From: CAVQCJ01 sp963711005
GTDB lineage: Bacteria > Actinomycetota > Actinomycetes > Prado026
Reading direction: 5' to 3'
Assembly: GCA_963711005.1 (NCBI GenBank)
Contig: CAVQCJ010000004.1
Span: 310,001 to 374,000, forward strand
Length of the DNA stretch: 64,000 nt
The translations under genes and the position numbers were made by a program. The notes beneath the pieces were generated by a model. The model was given only the letters and a program-made list of their open reading frames with translations. It had not been told where the DNA came from and did not search any database. Positions 34,203 to 44,195 of the stretch are shown one piece after another (within the stretch, counting starts at the first letter, position 1; each line of letters begins with the position of its first letter).

Positions 34203-34469
34203 ATGGCAGCAGATGCCGGTCTCGACTCGGCGATCCGCATCGCCGGCGCGCTCATCGGCGGCGGCCTCGCCCTGGCCGGCGGTGCCGCGGGTGCGGCCAT
34301 CGGTGACGGCCTCGTGGGCAGCTCGACCATCCAGGCCATCGCCCGGCAGCCGGAGATCGAGGCCAAGGCCCGTCAGTACTTCTTCCTGACCGTCGGTCTG
34401 GTCGAGGCGGCCTACTTCATCAACCTGCTGTTCATGGTCGTCTTCGTCTACGTGTTCTCGGCGAAGTAA
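34203..34469 (+). CDS. atpE: ATP synthase Fo subunit c
   Basis: An 88-aa two-helix hairpin that forms the rotor ring. The first helix is glycine-rich (ALIGGGLALAGGAAGAAIGDG), the polar loop has R48-Q-P, and the proton-carrying carboxylate is E68 in GLVEAAYFIN. A strong ribosome site (GGAGG) precedes ATG 34203, as expected for the subunit needed in highest copy. Confidence 0.96.
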   Translation: MAADAGLDSAIRIAGALIGGGLALAGGAAGAAIGDGLVGSSTIQAIARQPEIEAKARQYFFLTVGLVEAAYFINLLFMVVFVYVFSAK

Positions 34470-34514
34470 CCACCGCAGCCAGGACCTGGACACGAGCGAG
34501 AGAGCGCTGACGCG

Positions 34515-35057
34515 ATGCAGACAGCCGGAATCTTCCTGCTCCCGAACGGGACGTTCTTCGTCGAGCTGGCCGTCTTCGTGGTCCTCGTCTTCCTCGTCGG
34601 GAAGTACATCCTGCCGCCGCTGAACAAGGCGATGGAGTCGCGCCAGGCGCACATCCGCAACTCCCTCGAGGCGGCGGACGCCGCCAGGGCCGACGCCGCG
34701 GTCGCCGACGACGAGCGCCGAGCCGCGCTGGAGCAGGCCCGGCAGCAGGCGCGCGAGATCGTGGCGCAGGCGAACCGCACGGCCGACCAGGTCCGCTCGG
34801 AGGCGCAGGGCCGCGGTCAGGCCGAGTACGACCGGATCCTGGCCCAGGCCGACGCCGAGGTGGCGCTGGCCAGGCAGCGCGCGGTCGAGGAGGCCGCGAG
34901 CCGGATGGGCGAGATCGTCCTGGAGACCGTCGAGCTGGTCATCGGCCGCGAGGTCGACCTGAGCATGCACCGCGACCTGATCGACCAGGCCGTGGCCGCC
35001 CTCACCGCCGACGCGGGCGCCGACGGCGCCACCGCCGGCGCCGGGTCGCGCCCGTGA
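34515..35057 (+). CDS. atpF: ATP synthase Fo subunit b
   Basis: A 180-aa stator subunit with one N-terminal membrane helix (FFVELAVFVVLVFLVGKYI) and a long charged coiled coil from about residue 45 to 150. The starting segment LLPNGTFFVEL is typical of actinobacterial b subunits. Here b and delta are separate proteins, unlike the mycobacterial b-delta fusion. The stop overlaps atpH by four bases. Confidence 0.93.
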   Translation: MQTAGIFLLPNGTFFVELAVFVVLVFLVGKYILPPLNKAMESRQAHIRNSLEAADAARADAAVADDERRAALEQARQQAREIVAQANRTADQVRSEAQGRGQAEYDRILAQADAEVALARQRAVEEAASRMGEIVLETVELVIGREVDLSMHRDLIDQAVAALTADAGADGATAGAGSRP

Positions 35058-36025
35058 ACCCGAGCCTGCAGGGGTATGCCGCCGCCGTCCTCGGCGCGGT
35101 CCCGGCCGGGTCCAGGGAGCAGGTCGCTGCCGAGCTGCGCGCGGTGGACGCTCTGATCTCCGACAGCGGCGAGCTGTTCACCGCGCTGACCGACACCGCC
35201 GTGCCCGCGCCGGCCCGGCGCGGGGTGCTGGCCGAGCTGTTGCAGGGCAAGGTCTCCGACGCCGTTCGCCGGGTGTCGGTGTTCGCCGGCGGCGCCGTCT
35301 CGGCGCCCGAGGTGCCGGTCGCCATCGGGTGGCTCTGCGTGCGCGCCGCGCAGCTCGCCGTCGGCGACGTCCGTCCGGAGCCGCCGCTTGGCCTGATGGC
35401 CGCCCGGCGCCGGGTGGCCGGCTTCGCGACGGCCGTCTTCGAAGAGCTGCCCACCGACGAGCTCGAAGACGTCGAGGACGAGCTCTTCCGGCTGACCCGG
35501 ACGGTCGAGGGGATGCCGGCGCTGCGGCACGCGCTCGGCGACCGTGACCTCCCGCTCGACGCTCGGCACGGCATCGTGGACGACCTCATCGGCGCCAAGG
35601 TGCGGCCGGCGACGCTGGCGCTGGTGCACTACGCGATCGAGGGCGGCCGGGCCCGCGACATCGTCGGGACCCTGGACTTCCTCGTCGAGCAGACCGCTGC
35701 CGCGCGCGGCTGGCGGGTCGCCCGGGTTCTCGCCGGGCAGCCCGTCGACGACGACGAGCGCCGCGAGCTCTCGGCCGCGCTGACCCGGCTGGCCGGCTCA
35801 CCCGTCGAGCTGCAGGTCACGGTCGACCCGCACCTGCTCAGCGGCGTGCTCGTGCGCGTCGGCGACCTGCAGGTCGACTCGACCGCGCGGGGCCGCCTGG
35901 ACGCGTTGCGCGAGCATCTGCTGACCGGCACCTGGGACCAGGCCTCGTACGGTCGGCCGGACCCCGACGACCACAGCCACGAGGACCACCCGAACGACCC
36001 GTCCGACGCAGAGGGAGCACGTTGA
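35054..36025 (+). CDS. atpH: ATP synthase F1 subunit delta, duplicated N-terminal domain
   Basis: A 323-aa stator subunit, far longer than the ~177 aa of most bacteria. Residues 5-77 and about 118-192 are two copies of the delta/OSCP helical domain: ALTDTAVPAPARRGVLAELL and ALGDRDLPLDARHGIVDDLI are corresponding blocks. The usual C-terminal domain follows (VDPHLLSGVLVRVGD...STARGRLDAL). Other actinobacterial delta subunits also show such a duplication. The last 25 residues are an Asp/His-rich tail. It starts at GTG 35054 by GTGA overlap with atpF. Confidence 0.92.
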   Translation: MNPSLQGYAAAVLGAVPAGSREQVAAELRAVDALISDSGELFTALTDTAVPAPARRGVLAELLQGKVSDAVRRVSVFAGGAVSAPEVPVAIGWLCVRAAQLAVGDVRPEPPLGLMAARRRVAGFATAVFEELPTDELEDVEDELFRLTRTVEGMPALRHALGDRDLPLDARHGIVDDLIGAKVRPATLALVHYAIEGGRARDIVGTLDFLVEQTAAARGWRVARVLAGQPVDDDERRELSAALTRLAGSPVELQVTVDPHLLSGVLVRVGDLQVDSTARGRLDALREHLLTGTWDQASYGRPDPDDHSHEDHPNDPSDAEGAR

Positions 36026-37548
36026 TGGCAGAGCTGACGATCGACGCCGCCGAGATCACCGAGGCGCTGCGCCGGCACGTCGCCGAGTACACCCCGGCGG
36101 TCGGCTCCGAGCAGGTCGGCCGGGTGGTCGAGGTCGGTGACGGCATCGCCCGCGTGTCCGGGCTGCCCGGCGCCCGGGTCAACGAGCTGCTCGAGTTCGA
36201 GGACGGCACGCTCGGCCTCGCGCTCAACCTCGACGAGGAGACGATCGGCGCCGTCGTGCTCGGCGACGTCGACCAGATCGAGGAGGAGCAGGTCGTCAAG
36301 GCGACCGGCCGCATCCAGACGGTACCGGTCGGGGACGCGCTGCTGGGCCGCGTCGTGAACGCGCTCGGCGAGCCGATCGACGGCAAGGGCCCGATCAGCA
36401 CCGACCAGACCCGCCGGATGGAGGTGCAGGCGCCGGGCATCATGGGTCGCCAGCCCGTCTCCGAGCCGCTGCAGACCGGGATCAAGGCCATCGACGCGAT
36501 GACCCCGATCGGCCGTGGCCAGCGCGAGCTCATCATCGGCGACCGCAAGACCGGCAAGACCACGGTCGCGATCGACACGATCATCAACCAGCGCGGGCTG
36601 GGCGTGAAGTGCATCTACGTCGCGATCGGTCAGAAGAACTCGTCGGTCGCGCAGACGGTGAGCCTGCTCGCCGAGCACGACGCGCTCGAGTACACCGTGG
36701 TCGTCGTCGCGTCCGCCGGCGACCCGGCGCCGTTCAAGTACCTCGCGCCCTACGCCGGCTGCGCGATGGGCCAGCACTGGATGGAGAACGGCGAGCACGC
36801 GCTCGTCGTCTACGACGACCTGTCCAAGCAGGCCGAGGCGTACCGCCAGGTGTCGCTCCTGCTGCGCCGCCCGCCCGGCCGCGAGGCGTACCCGGGCGAC
36901 GTCTTCTACCTGCACAGCCGCCTGCTCGAGCGCGCCGCCAAGCTCTCCGACGCCCTCGGCGGAGGTTCGCTGACCGCGCTGCCGATCATCGAGACCAAGG
37001 CCGGGGACATCTCGGCGTACATCCCGACCAACGTCATCTCGATCACCGACGGCCAGGTGTTCCTGGAGTCCGACCTCTTCTACTCCGGTGTGCGCCCGGC
37101 CATCAACGTCGGCAACTCGGTGAGCCGGGTCGGCGGTGCCGCGCAGGTGAAGGCGATGAAGACGGTATCCGGCACGCTGAAGCTGGACCTGGCCCAGTTC
37201 CGCGAGCTGGAGTCGTTCGCGACGTTCGGCTCGGAGCTCGACAAGGTCTCGCAGGCTCAGCTCGACCGTGGCTACCGGCTCACCGAGCTGCTCAAGCAGC
37301 CGCAGAACGCACCGGTCCCCGTCGAGGAGCAGGTGCTGGTGGTCTACGCCGGTACCCGCGGCTGGGCCGACACCGTGCCGGTCGGGGAGGTGCGGCGGTT
37401 CGAGGTCGAGCTGCGCGAGCACTTCCGTGCGCACCACGCCGACCTGCTCACGCATGTCCGGACCACCGGGACCATGCCGGACGCCGACGCGCTCGACGGT
37501 GGGCTGAAGACCTTCCTCGAGGGCTTCGACACCGGGAAGGTCGACTGA
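36025..37548 (+). CDS. atpA: ATP synthase F1 subunit alpha
   Basis: A 507-aa subunit of the F1 head with non-catalytic nucleotide sites. The Walker A motif GDRKTGKT is at 172-179, and PAINVGNSVSRVGG with the downstream block are diagnostic. ATG 36025 shares one base with the atpH stop; the adjacent TTG is less likely. Confidence 0.97.
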   Translation: MAELTIDAAEITEALRRHVAEYTPAVGSEQVGRVVEVGDGIARVSGLPGARVNELLEFEDGTLGLALNLDEETIGAVVLGDVDQIEEEQVVKATGRIQTVPVGDALLGRVVNALGEPIDGKGPISTDQTRRMEVQAPGIMGRQPVSEPLQTGIKAIDAMTPIGRGQRELIIGDRKTGKTTVAIDTIINQRGLGVKCIYVAIGQKNSSVAQTVSLLAEHDALEYTVVVVASAGDPAPFKYLAPYAGCAMGQHWMENGEHALVVYDDLSKQAEAYRQVSLLLRRPPGREAYPGDVFYLHSRLLERAAKLSDALGGGSLTALPIIETKAGDISAYIPTNVISITDGQVFLESDLFYSGVRPAINVGNSVSRVGGAAQVKAMKTVSGTLKLDLAQFRELESFATFGSELDKVSQAQLDRGYRLTELLKQPQNAPVPVEEQVLVVYAGTRGWADTVPVGEVRRFEVELREHFRAHHADLLTHVRTTGTMPDADALDGGLKTFLEGFDTGKVD

Positions 37549-37551
37549 CCT

Positions 37552-38466
37552 ATGGCAGGCGGCCAGGAACGGGTGCTGCGCAGGCGGATCCGCAGCGTCC
37601 AGGCGACGAAGAAGATCACCAAGGCGATGGAGCTCATCGCCGCGTCCCAGATCGTGCGCTCCCAGCAGCGGATCGCGGCCAACCGCCGCTACCGCGACGG
37701 GATGGCCCGCATCGTGCTGGCCGCGGCCAAGGGCGACCCCGCGGCGGCGCGCAGGCTGCTCGGCACCCCCGAGTCGCCCGAGCGCGTCGCGATCCTGGCG
37801 ATCGTCGGCGACCGTGGACTGTCCGGCGCGTACAACACCTCGGTTTTCCGGGCCAGCGAGCGGCTGGCGACCGAGCTGCGCGGCCAGGGTGCGCAGGTCG
37901 CCATGTTCACCGTCGGGAAGAAGGCGCCCGCGTACTTCCGGTTCCGCGGGATCCCGGTGCAGCGCGCGTTCGCGGGGATGGGCCAGCGGCCGACCTTCGC
38001 CGACGCGCGCGAGGTCGCTGCGACGGTGGCCGGGCCGTTCGTCGCGGGCGAGCTCGACCAGCTGCTGATGGTCTCGACGCGCTACGTCTCGGCCGGCCAG
38101 CAGAACGTGCAGACCGTCCAGCTGCTGCCGCTGCCCGACCCGTCGGCTCGAGCCGGGGCCGCCGACGACGACGCCGAGAGCAGCCGCCTGGACGGCTACA
38201 CCGAGTTCGAGCCGGACGCTGCCAAGCTGCTCGCCGAGCTCGCCCCGCGCGCGGTCGAGTCGGAGATCTTCTCCGCGCTGCTGGAGGCCACCGCGTCGTT
38301 CTTCACCGCTCAGCAGCGCGCGATGGCCGCGGCGACCGACAACGCCGACGAGCTGATCCGCACCCTCAGCCGCATCATGAACCGAGCCCGGCAGGACTCG
38401 ATCACGACCGAGATCATGGAGATCGTCGGTGGCGCCGAGGCGCTCCGACGACCGAAGGGAGCCTGA
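37552..38466 (+). CDS. atpG: ATP synthase F1 subunit gamma
   Basis: A 304-aa central stalk subunit. The N-terminal RRRIRSVQATKKITKAMELIA and the C-terminal SRIMNRARQDSITTEIMEIVGGAEA helices form the rotating coiled coil. A short acidic insertion (GAADDDAESS, about residues 204-213) sits in the middle domain, as in other actinobacteria. It starts three bases after atpA. Confidence 0.96.
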   Translation: MAGGQERVLRRRIRSVQATKKITKAMELIAASQIVRSQQRIAANRRYRDGMARIVLAAAKGDPAAARRLLGTPESPERVAILAIVGDRGLSGAYNTSVFRASERLATELRGQGAQVAMFTVGKKAPAYFRFRGIPVQRAFAGMGQRPTFADAREVAATVAGPFVAGELDQLLMVSTRYVSAGQQNVQTVQLLPLPDPSARAGAADDDAESSRLDGYTEFEPDAAKLLAELAPRAVESEIFSALLEATASFFTAQQRAMAAATDNADELIRTLSRIMNRARQDSITTEIMEIVGGAEALRRPKGA

Positions 38467-38471
38467 CGCTC

Positions 38472-39940
<1,469 letters not shown>

Positions 39941-39941
<1 letters not shown>

Positions 39942-40441
39942 TGGCCGACTCTTTCGCCGTCGAGCTCGTCACGCCCGAGGTCAACCTCTACGCGGGTCCG
40001 GCCACGGCGGTCGTGCTGCGCACCACCATCGGCAGCCTCACCGTGCTCGCCGGTCACGCTCCGTTCGTCGGCGACGTCGTGCCGGGCGAGGTGAAGATCG
40101 AGCGAGACGAGGAGCCCACCCTGCACGTGGCGGTGCACGGCGGGTTCGTCCAGGTGGACACCAGCCCGAACGCTGCTGACGGCGTCGAAGGCGGTGACCA
40201 GGGGCCGCTGGCCGGCCTGACCACGCGGGTGACGTTGCTGGTCGGCGTCGCCGAGCGGGCCGAGGAGATCGACCTGCCGCGAGCCCAGGAGGCGTTGGCC
40301 GCCGCGCAGCAGCGCGTGGACCAGCTGCGGTCGGGCTCGTCGGCCGAGGACGCGCAGGGGTCGGCCGAGCTGGCCCAGGCGGAGGCGTCCCTGCGGCGGG
40401 CCGAAGTACGCATCGAGGTCGCGGGGGTCACGACCGGCTGA
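39941..40441 (+). CDS. atpC: ATP synthase F1 subunit epsilon, extended
   Basis: A 166-aa epsilon subunit, longer than the 120-140 aa usual in bacteria. The N-terminal beta sandwich (VELVTPEVNLYAG, TTIGSLTVLAGHAP) is intact. A polar insertion (SPNAADGVEGGDQGPLAGL) lies before the last strand. The C-terminal helices have a Ser/Asp/Gln-rich linker. It ends the atp operon. Confidence 0.92.
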
Positions 40442-40462
40442 GCCGACGCGCGAGGAGGCCGG

Positions 40463-41680
40463 ATGGAGGCGAGAGCGGACTGCGTCGTGGTCGGCGCCGG
40501 ACCGGCCGGTCTGGCCGCCGGGCAGGCGCTGCGCAGCCGCGGCGTGGACCATCTCGTCCTCGACCGCGGGCAGCCGGGGCAGACCTGGCGGTCGCAGCGG
40601 TGGGACTCCTTCCGGCTGAACACCCCGGGCTGGATGAGCCGCCTGCTCGAGCCCGTGGACGATGACGTTTACCTGGTCCGCAGCGAGGTGGTGCAGCGAC
40701 TCGAAGCGCTCGCCGCCGGTGGTCCGCTGCGTTCGGGCGTCGCGGTCGAAGGCGTGGAGCCGGACGGCGGCGGCTTCGTGCTGCGGACCAGCCAAGGGCC
40801 GGTGCGGAGCCGTGCGCTGGTCGTGGCGACCGGTGACCAGAACGTCGCGCGGACGCCCGCGCTGGCCACCGACGTGCCCGCCGGGGTGGCACAGGTGCAT
40901 GCGGCCGGCTACCGCAGCCCGGACGCGATGCCGGCCGGCGCGGTCCTGGTGGTCGGTTCCGGGCAGTCGGGCTGCCAGATCGCCGAGGACCTGCTGTCGG
41001 CCGGCCGACGCGTGTACGTCGCGACCAGCGCTGTCGGGCGGGTGCCCACGCCCTACCGCGGCCGCGAGACGCTGTGGTGGCTCGTCTCCAGCGGCTTCTA
41101 CGACCAGCGGACGCGGGACGTCCCGGACCCGGCCGCCAGGCTCGCCCCGAACCCGCTGCTGGCACCGGGCGGCCGCCCGCTCGGCCTGCCCACGCTGGCG
41201 CGGGCCGGAGCGGTCCTGGTCGGGCGGCCGACGAAGGTGGTCGGCGACCGCATCCTGCTGGACGGCAGTGCCGAGGCCAACGTCGCGGCGGGCGAGGCGT
41301 TCGCCGCCCGGGTCCGCACGATGGTCGACGAGATGATCGAGCGCGGCGCCCTCGACGTCCCGGCAGCCGAGGCCGACCAGGACGACGAACCTGTGCGGCT
41401 CGAACCGGTGGTCCAGCTCGACCTACGCGCTGCGGACGTCGGCAGCATGGTGTGGTGCACCGGTTTCGGCGGGGACTTCTCGTGGTTGCCCGACGCCCTG
41501 CGGGACGCGACAGGGCAACCCGCGCACGACGGCCTCGCCGGCACGGTACCGGGCCTGTGGTTCCTGGGTCTTCGCTGGCTGACCCACCGCGCGTCCTCGA
41601 TCCTTTACGGCTTCCCGCGCGACGCCGAGACCGTCGCCGACCAGGTCGTCCGGCACCTGGGCCGACCCACGCAGTCCTGA
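40463..41680 (+). CDS. FAD-dependent oxidoreductase, flavin-monooxygenase-like
   Basis: A 405-aa protein with two dinucleotide sites: FAD-binding VVGAGPAGLAAGQALRSRG at the start and a second one, VVGSGQSGCQIAEDLLSAG, near residue 168 for NAD(P). PGQTWRSQRWDSFRLNTPGW is typical of the CzcO/flavin monooxygenase group, and QVHAAGYRSPD resembles their short linker motif. Its substrate is not evident. It lies 21 bases after atpC and could be read with the operon. Convergent with the next gene. Confidence 0.75.
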   Translation: MEARADCVVVGAGPAGLAAGQALRSRGVDHLVLDRGQPGQTWRSQRWDSFRLNTPGWMSRLLEPVDDDVYLVRSEVVQRLEALAAGGPLRSGVAVEGVEPDGGGFVLRTSQGPVRSRALVVATGDQNVARTPALATDVPAGVAQVHAAGYRSPDAMPAGAVLVVGSGQSGCQIAEDLLSAGRRVYVATSAVGRVPTPYRGRETLWWLVSSGFYDQRTRDVPDPAARLAPNPLLAPGGRPLGLPTLARAGAVLVGRPTKVVGDRILLDGSAEANVAAGEAFAARVRTMVDEMIERGALDVPAAEADQDDEPVRLEPVVQLDLRAADVGSMVWCTGFGGDFSWLPDALRDATGQPAHDGLAGTVPGLWFLGLRWLTHRASSILYGFPRDAETVADQVVRHLGRPTQS

Positions 41681-41681
41681 C

Positions 41682-41697
41682 CGGACGGGGCCGTCCG
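41682..41697. terminator. possible bidirectional terminator hairpin
   Basis: Inverted repeat CGGACGG (41682-41688) and CCGTCCG (41691-41697) lies between convergent genes, two bases after the oxidoreductase stop and 16 before the adenosyltransferase stop. No T run. Confidence 0.35.
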
Positions 41698-41713
41698 ACC
41701 CGTGGGGCCGTGG

Positions 41714-42298
41714 TCAGCGACTGCCGCCGGGCTCCCACAGGATGTCGCCCGTGCCACCTGCGTCGGCGGTGTTCGCGACCCGGGCGAGGATGAACAGCAG
41801 GTCGGAGAGGCGGTTGAGGTACCGCGCCGCGAGCGGGTTCATCGTGTCGCCGTGCACGTCCAGCGCCGCCCAGGTGGCCCGCTCGGCCCGGCGGGCGGTG
41901 GTCCGCGACACGTGCAGCAGTGCCGCCCCCGCGGTCCCGCCGGGCAGGATGAACGAGCGCAGGTTGTCGAGCCGCTCGTTGTACTCGTCGCATGCGGACT
42001 CCAGCCGGGTGACGTACTCCTCGGTGATCCGCAACGGCGGGTGCGCGGGGTCGGCGACGACGGGGGTGCACAGGTCGGCGCCCACGTCGAACAGGTCGTT
42101 CTGCACCGTGCGCAGCAGGTCCGCGACGCCCGCCGGGAGCGCGCCGAGCGCGACGGCGACGCCGATCGACGAGTTGGTCTCGTCGACGTCCGCGAACGCG
42201 GCCAGCCGTGGGTCCGTCTTGCGGGTCCGGCTCATGTCCCCGAGCGTGGTCGTGCCGTCGTCCCCGGTCCTGGTGTAGATGCGCGTCAGGTTCACCAT
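41714..42298 (-). CDS. pduO: ATP:cob(I)alamin adenosyltransferase, PduO type
   Basis: A 194-aa enzyme that transfers adenosyl from ATP to cob(I)alamin, giving coenzyme B12. The N-terminal IYTRTGDDGTTTLGDMSR, the helix motif FADVDETNSSIGVA, the conserved PGGTAGAALLHVSRTTARRAER and RYLNRLSDLLFILAR are all PduO-type signatures. It supplies cofactor for the B12-dependent mutase encoded 2 kb away. The ATG at 42298 sits six bases after TAGGCT on the minus strand. It diverges from murA. Confidence 0.94.
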   Translation of the reverse strand: MVNLTRIYTRTGDDGTTTLGDMSRTRKTDPRLAAFADVDETNSSIGVAVALGALPAGVADLLRTVQNDLFDVGADLCTPVVADPAHPPLRITEEYVTRLESACDEYNERLDNLRSFILPGGTAGAALLHVSRTTARRAERATWAALDVHGDTMNPLAARYLNRLSDLLFILARVANTADAGGTGDILWEPGGSR

Positions 42299-42304
42299 CG
42301 GGCC

Positions 42305-42333
42305 AGCCTAGGGGGCGGCCCGCCGCGTACCCT
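42305..42333. promoter_or_regulatory. paired divergent leaderless promoters, adenosyltransferase / murA
   Basis: Only 41 bp separate the two start codons. On the minus strand TAGGCT (42310-42305) ends six bases before ATG 42298. On the plus strand TACCCT (42328-42333) ends six bases before GTG 42340. The -35 region of each promoter would fall on the -10 of the other, so RNA polymerase binding should be mutually exclusive. Confidence 0.6.
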
Positions 42334-42339
42334 GGCGCG

Positions 42340-43626
42340 GTGGAACGGTTCCGGGTGACGGGTGGGGCGCGCCTGGCCGGAGAGGTCGCGGTCACCGGGG
42401 CCAAGAACTCCGCGCTCAAGCTGATGGCCGTCGCGCTGCTGGCCCCGGGCGTCACCACGCTGGGCCGGGTGCCCGACATCCTCGACGTCGAGATCATGTC
42501 CGACCTGCTGCGCCGGCTCGGGTGCACCGTCACGCACAACCACGCGGCGTCCACCGTCACCATCGACGTGCCGGAGCGCCTGGGCCACCAGGCCGACTAC
42601 GACCTCGTACGCCGGATGCGGGCCAGCATCAACGTGCTCGGACCGCTGCTCGCCCGGCAGGGCGAGGCGCACGTGGCGCTGCCAGGCGGCGACGCGATCG
42701 GCTCCCGCCCGCTGGACCTGCACGTCGACGCGCTGGTACGGATGGGCGCGACGGTCCAGAACGAGCACGGGTTCCTGGTAGCGACGGCGCCCCCCGGCGG
42801 CCTGGTCGGAGCCGGCGTGTGGCTGGACTTCCCGAGCGTCGGAGCCACCGAGAACGTCCTGGCCGCCGCGGTCCTGGCCAAGGGGACCACGGTGATCGAC
42901 AACGTGGCCCGCGAGCCCGAGATCGTCGACATCTGCGCGATGCTCACGCAGATGGGCGCCCGGATCGGCGGCGTCGGGTCGTCGACGCTCGAGGTCGAGG
43001 GGGTCGACGCGCTCCGGCCGGTCACCCACGACGTGGTCTCCGACCGGATCGTGGCCGGCACCTGGGCGTTCGCCGCGGCCATGACCAGGGGCGACGTGAC
43101 CGTGCACGGCGCGCAGGCCGAGCACCTGGAGATCGCCCTCGACAAGCTGGTCACGGCCGGGGCGACCGTCCAGCGGACGGTGGACGGCTTCCGGGTGACC
43201 TGCGACCGCCGGCCGACCGCGGTGGACGTGGTGACGCTGCCGTACCCGGGCTTCCCGACCGACCTGCAACCGATGGTGCTGGCCATGAACTCCATCGCCG
43301 ACGGCGCGGCGATGGTGACCGAGAACCTGTTCGAGGCCCGGTTCATGTTCGTCGACGAGCTGGCCCGACTCGGCGCCGACATCCGCACCGACGGCCACCA
43401 CGCCGTGGTGCGTGGGCGGCCGCGGCTGTCGGCCGCGCCGGTCCGGGCCACCGACATCCGGGCCGGCGCCGGGCTGGTCGTCGCGGCCCTGGTCGCCGAC
43501 GGGGTCACCACGGTCAGCGACATCGCGCACATCGACCGCGGCTACCCCGGGTTCGACGAGCAGCTGCGCTCCCTGGGCGCGGACATCGTCCGGGAACCGG
43601 ACGTCGAGTACTACACCGGCGGCTGA
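42340..43626 (+). CDS. murA: UDP-N-acetylglucosamine 1-carboxyvinyltransferase, Asp-type active site
   Basis: A 428-aa enzyme that adds enolpyruvate from PEP to UDP-GlcNAc, the first committed step of peptidoglycan synthesis. It has VTGAKNSALKLM at the start and the mobile loop ALPGGDAIGSRPLDLH. In that loop the usual cysteine is replaced by Asp118, as in mycobacterial MurA. This change is known to prevent covalent inactivation by fosfomycin. The leaderless GTG at 42340 is the likely start. The stop overlaps the convergent membrane-protein gene by 16 bp. Confidence 0.95.
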   Translation: MERFRVTGGARLAGEVAVTGAKNSALKLMAVALLAPGVTTLGRVPDILDVEIMSDLLRRLGCTVTHNHAASTVTIDVPERLGHQADYDLVRRMRASINVLGPLLARQGEAHVALPGGDAIGSRPLDLHVDALVRMGATVQNEHGFLVATAPPGGLVGAGVWLDFPSVGATENVLAAAVLAKGTTVIDNVAREPEIVDICAMLTQMGARIGGVGSSTLEVEGVDALRPVTHDVVSDRIVAGTWAFAAAMTRGDVTVHGAQAEHLEIALDKLVTAGATVQRTVDGFRVTCDRRPTAVDVVTLPYPGFPTDLQPMVLAMNSIADGAAMVTENLFEARFMFVDELARLGADIRTDGHHAVVRGRPRLSAAPVRATDIRAGAGLVVAALVADGVTTVSDIAHIDRGYPGFDEQLRSLGADIVREPDVEYYTGG

Positions 43627-44000
43627 GCCAGCAGGGCCCGTGCCCGGAACTCGTCGTCGGCGAACACCAGCAGCCTCGGACCGGAGCTGGTCCCGGCGAG
43701 GGTGACCCGGACCCCGCCCTGCTCCAGCCGTTCCATCGCCTCCACGGCCTGGGTCGCCGTCTGCGGTGCGGCGATCGACACCAGCAGGCCGTACTCGTCC
43801 GGCCGGCCCGGCCGCGGCGGCGGCGGCACCAGGGACCCGCCGCGCCGGTAGGCCCAGCGCAGCACGACCACGAGCACGCCGACGGCCCCGAACGCGACCA
43901 GCGGGGTGAACGCGTACGAGAACGAGCTGGCTGTGCCGGCCGCGCCAGCGGCGCCGGCGGAGCCTGCCGAGCCGGCCGGCCAGTCCAGGCCGTAGGGCAT
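43611..44000 (-). CDS. single-span membrane protein with DUF2007-like C-terminal domain
   Basis: A 129-aa protein: a Gly/Ala/Ser-rich N-terminus, one membrane helix (FTPLVAFGAVGVLVVVLRWAYRR), a proline-rich linker and a small C-terminal domain (YGLLVSIAAPQTATQAVEAM and following). This domain resembles the ferredoxin-like DUF2007 domain. Function unknown. The start at ATG 44000 is chosen because the long upstream open frame is low-complexity. The last 16 bp are inside murA on the other strand. Confidence 0.6.
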   Translation of the reverse strand: MPYGLDWPAGSAGSAGAAGAAGTASSFSYAFTPLVAFGAVGVLVVVLRWAYRRGGSLVPPPPRPGRPDEYGLLVSIAAPQTATQAVEAMERLEQGGVRVTLAGTSSGPRLLVFADDEFRARALLAQPPV

Positions 44001-44066
44001 GCCATCAAGTGTGCCCCGATCCGGGGCCTTTGGGCGTGTCGCGGCGACATTGCCGGTCCGGCTCCC

Positions 44067-44072
44067 TAGCGT
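44067..44072 (+). promoter_or_regulatory. -10 element (TAGCGT) before the STAS gene
   Basis: TAGCGT would start a leader of about 117 bases that contains two hairpins. A short inverted repeat TGTCGC/GCGACA lies directly upstream near 44037-44049. Confidence 0.35.
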
Positions 44073-44081
44073 TCGTCGGAC

Positions 44082-44164
44082 GAGCCGGGTCCCGCCCTGC
44101 GGGACCGGCTCCGACCACGTCGGCGCGGCTCCTCCCCCCTCCGGGTCCCTGCCGCGGGACCCGG
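44082..44164 (+). promoter_or_regulatory. two strong hairpins in the STAS-gene leader
   Basis: Hairpin 1: GAGCCGGGTCCCGC (44082-44095) pairs with GCGGGACCGGCTC (44099-44111), 13 bp with one bulged G and a 3-base loop. Hairpin 2: CCGGGTCCC (44141-44149) pairs with GGGACCCGG (44156-44164), 9 bp with a 6-base loop. The stems share the GGTCCC/GGGACC core. They lie between the likely promoter and the ribosome site and could be an attenuator, or could terminate incoming transcription. Confidence 0.55.
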
Positions 44165-44195
44165 CCTGTGGCCGCGCCCGGAGCGGAGGCGGTTG

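Noticed and set aside
40463..41680. Reading this flavoprotein as a Baeyer-Villiger monooxygenase
   Set aside because: The full FxGxxxHxxxW fingerprint is not present; only a partial QVHAAGYR segment is seen, so a general flavin-monooxygenase-like call is safer.
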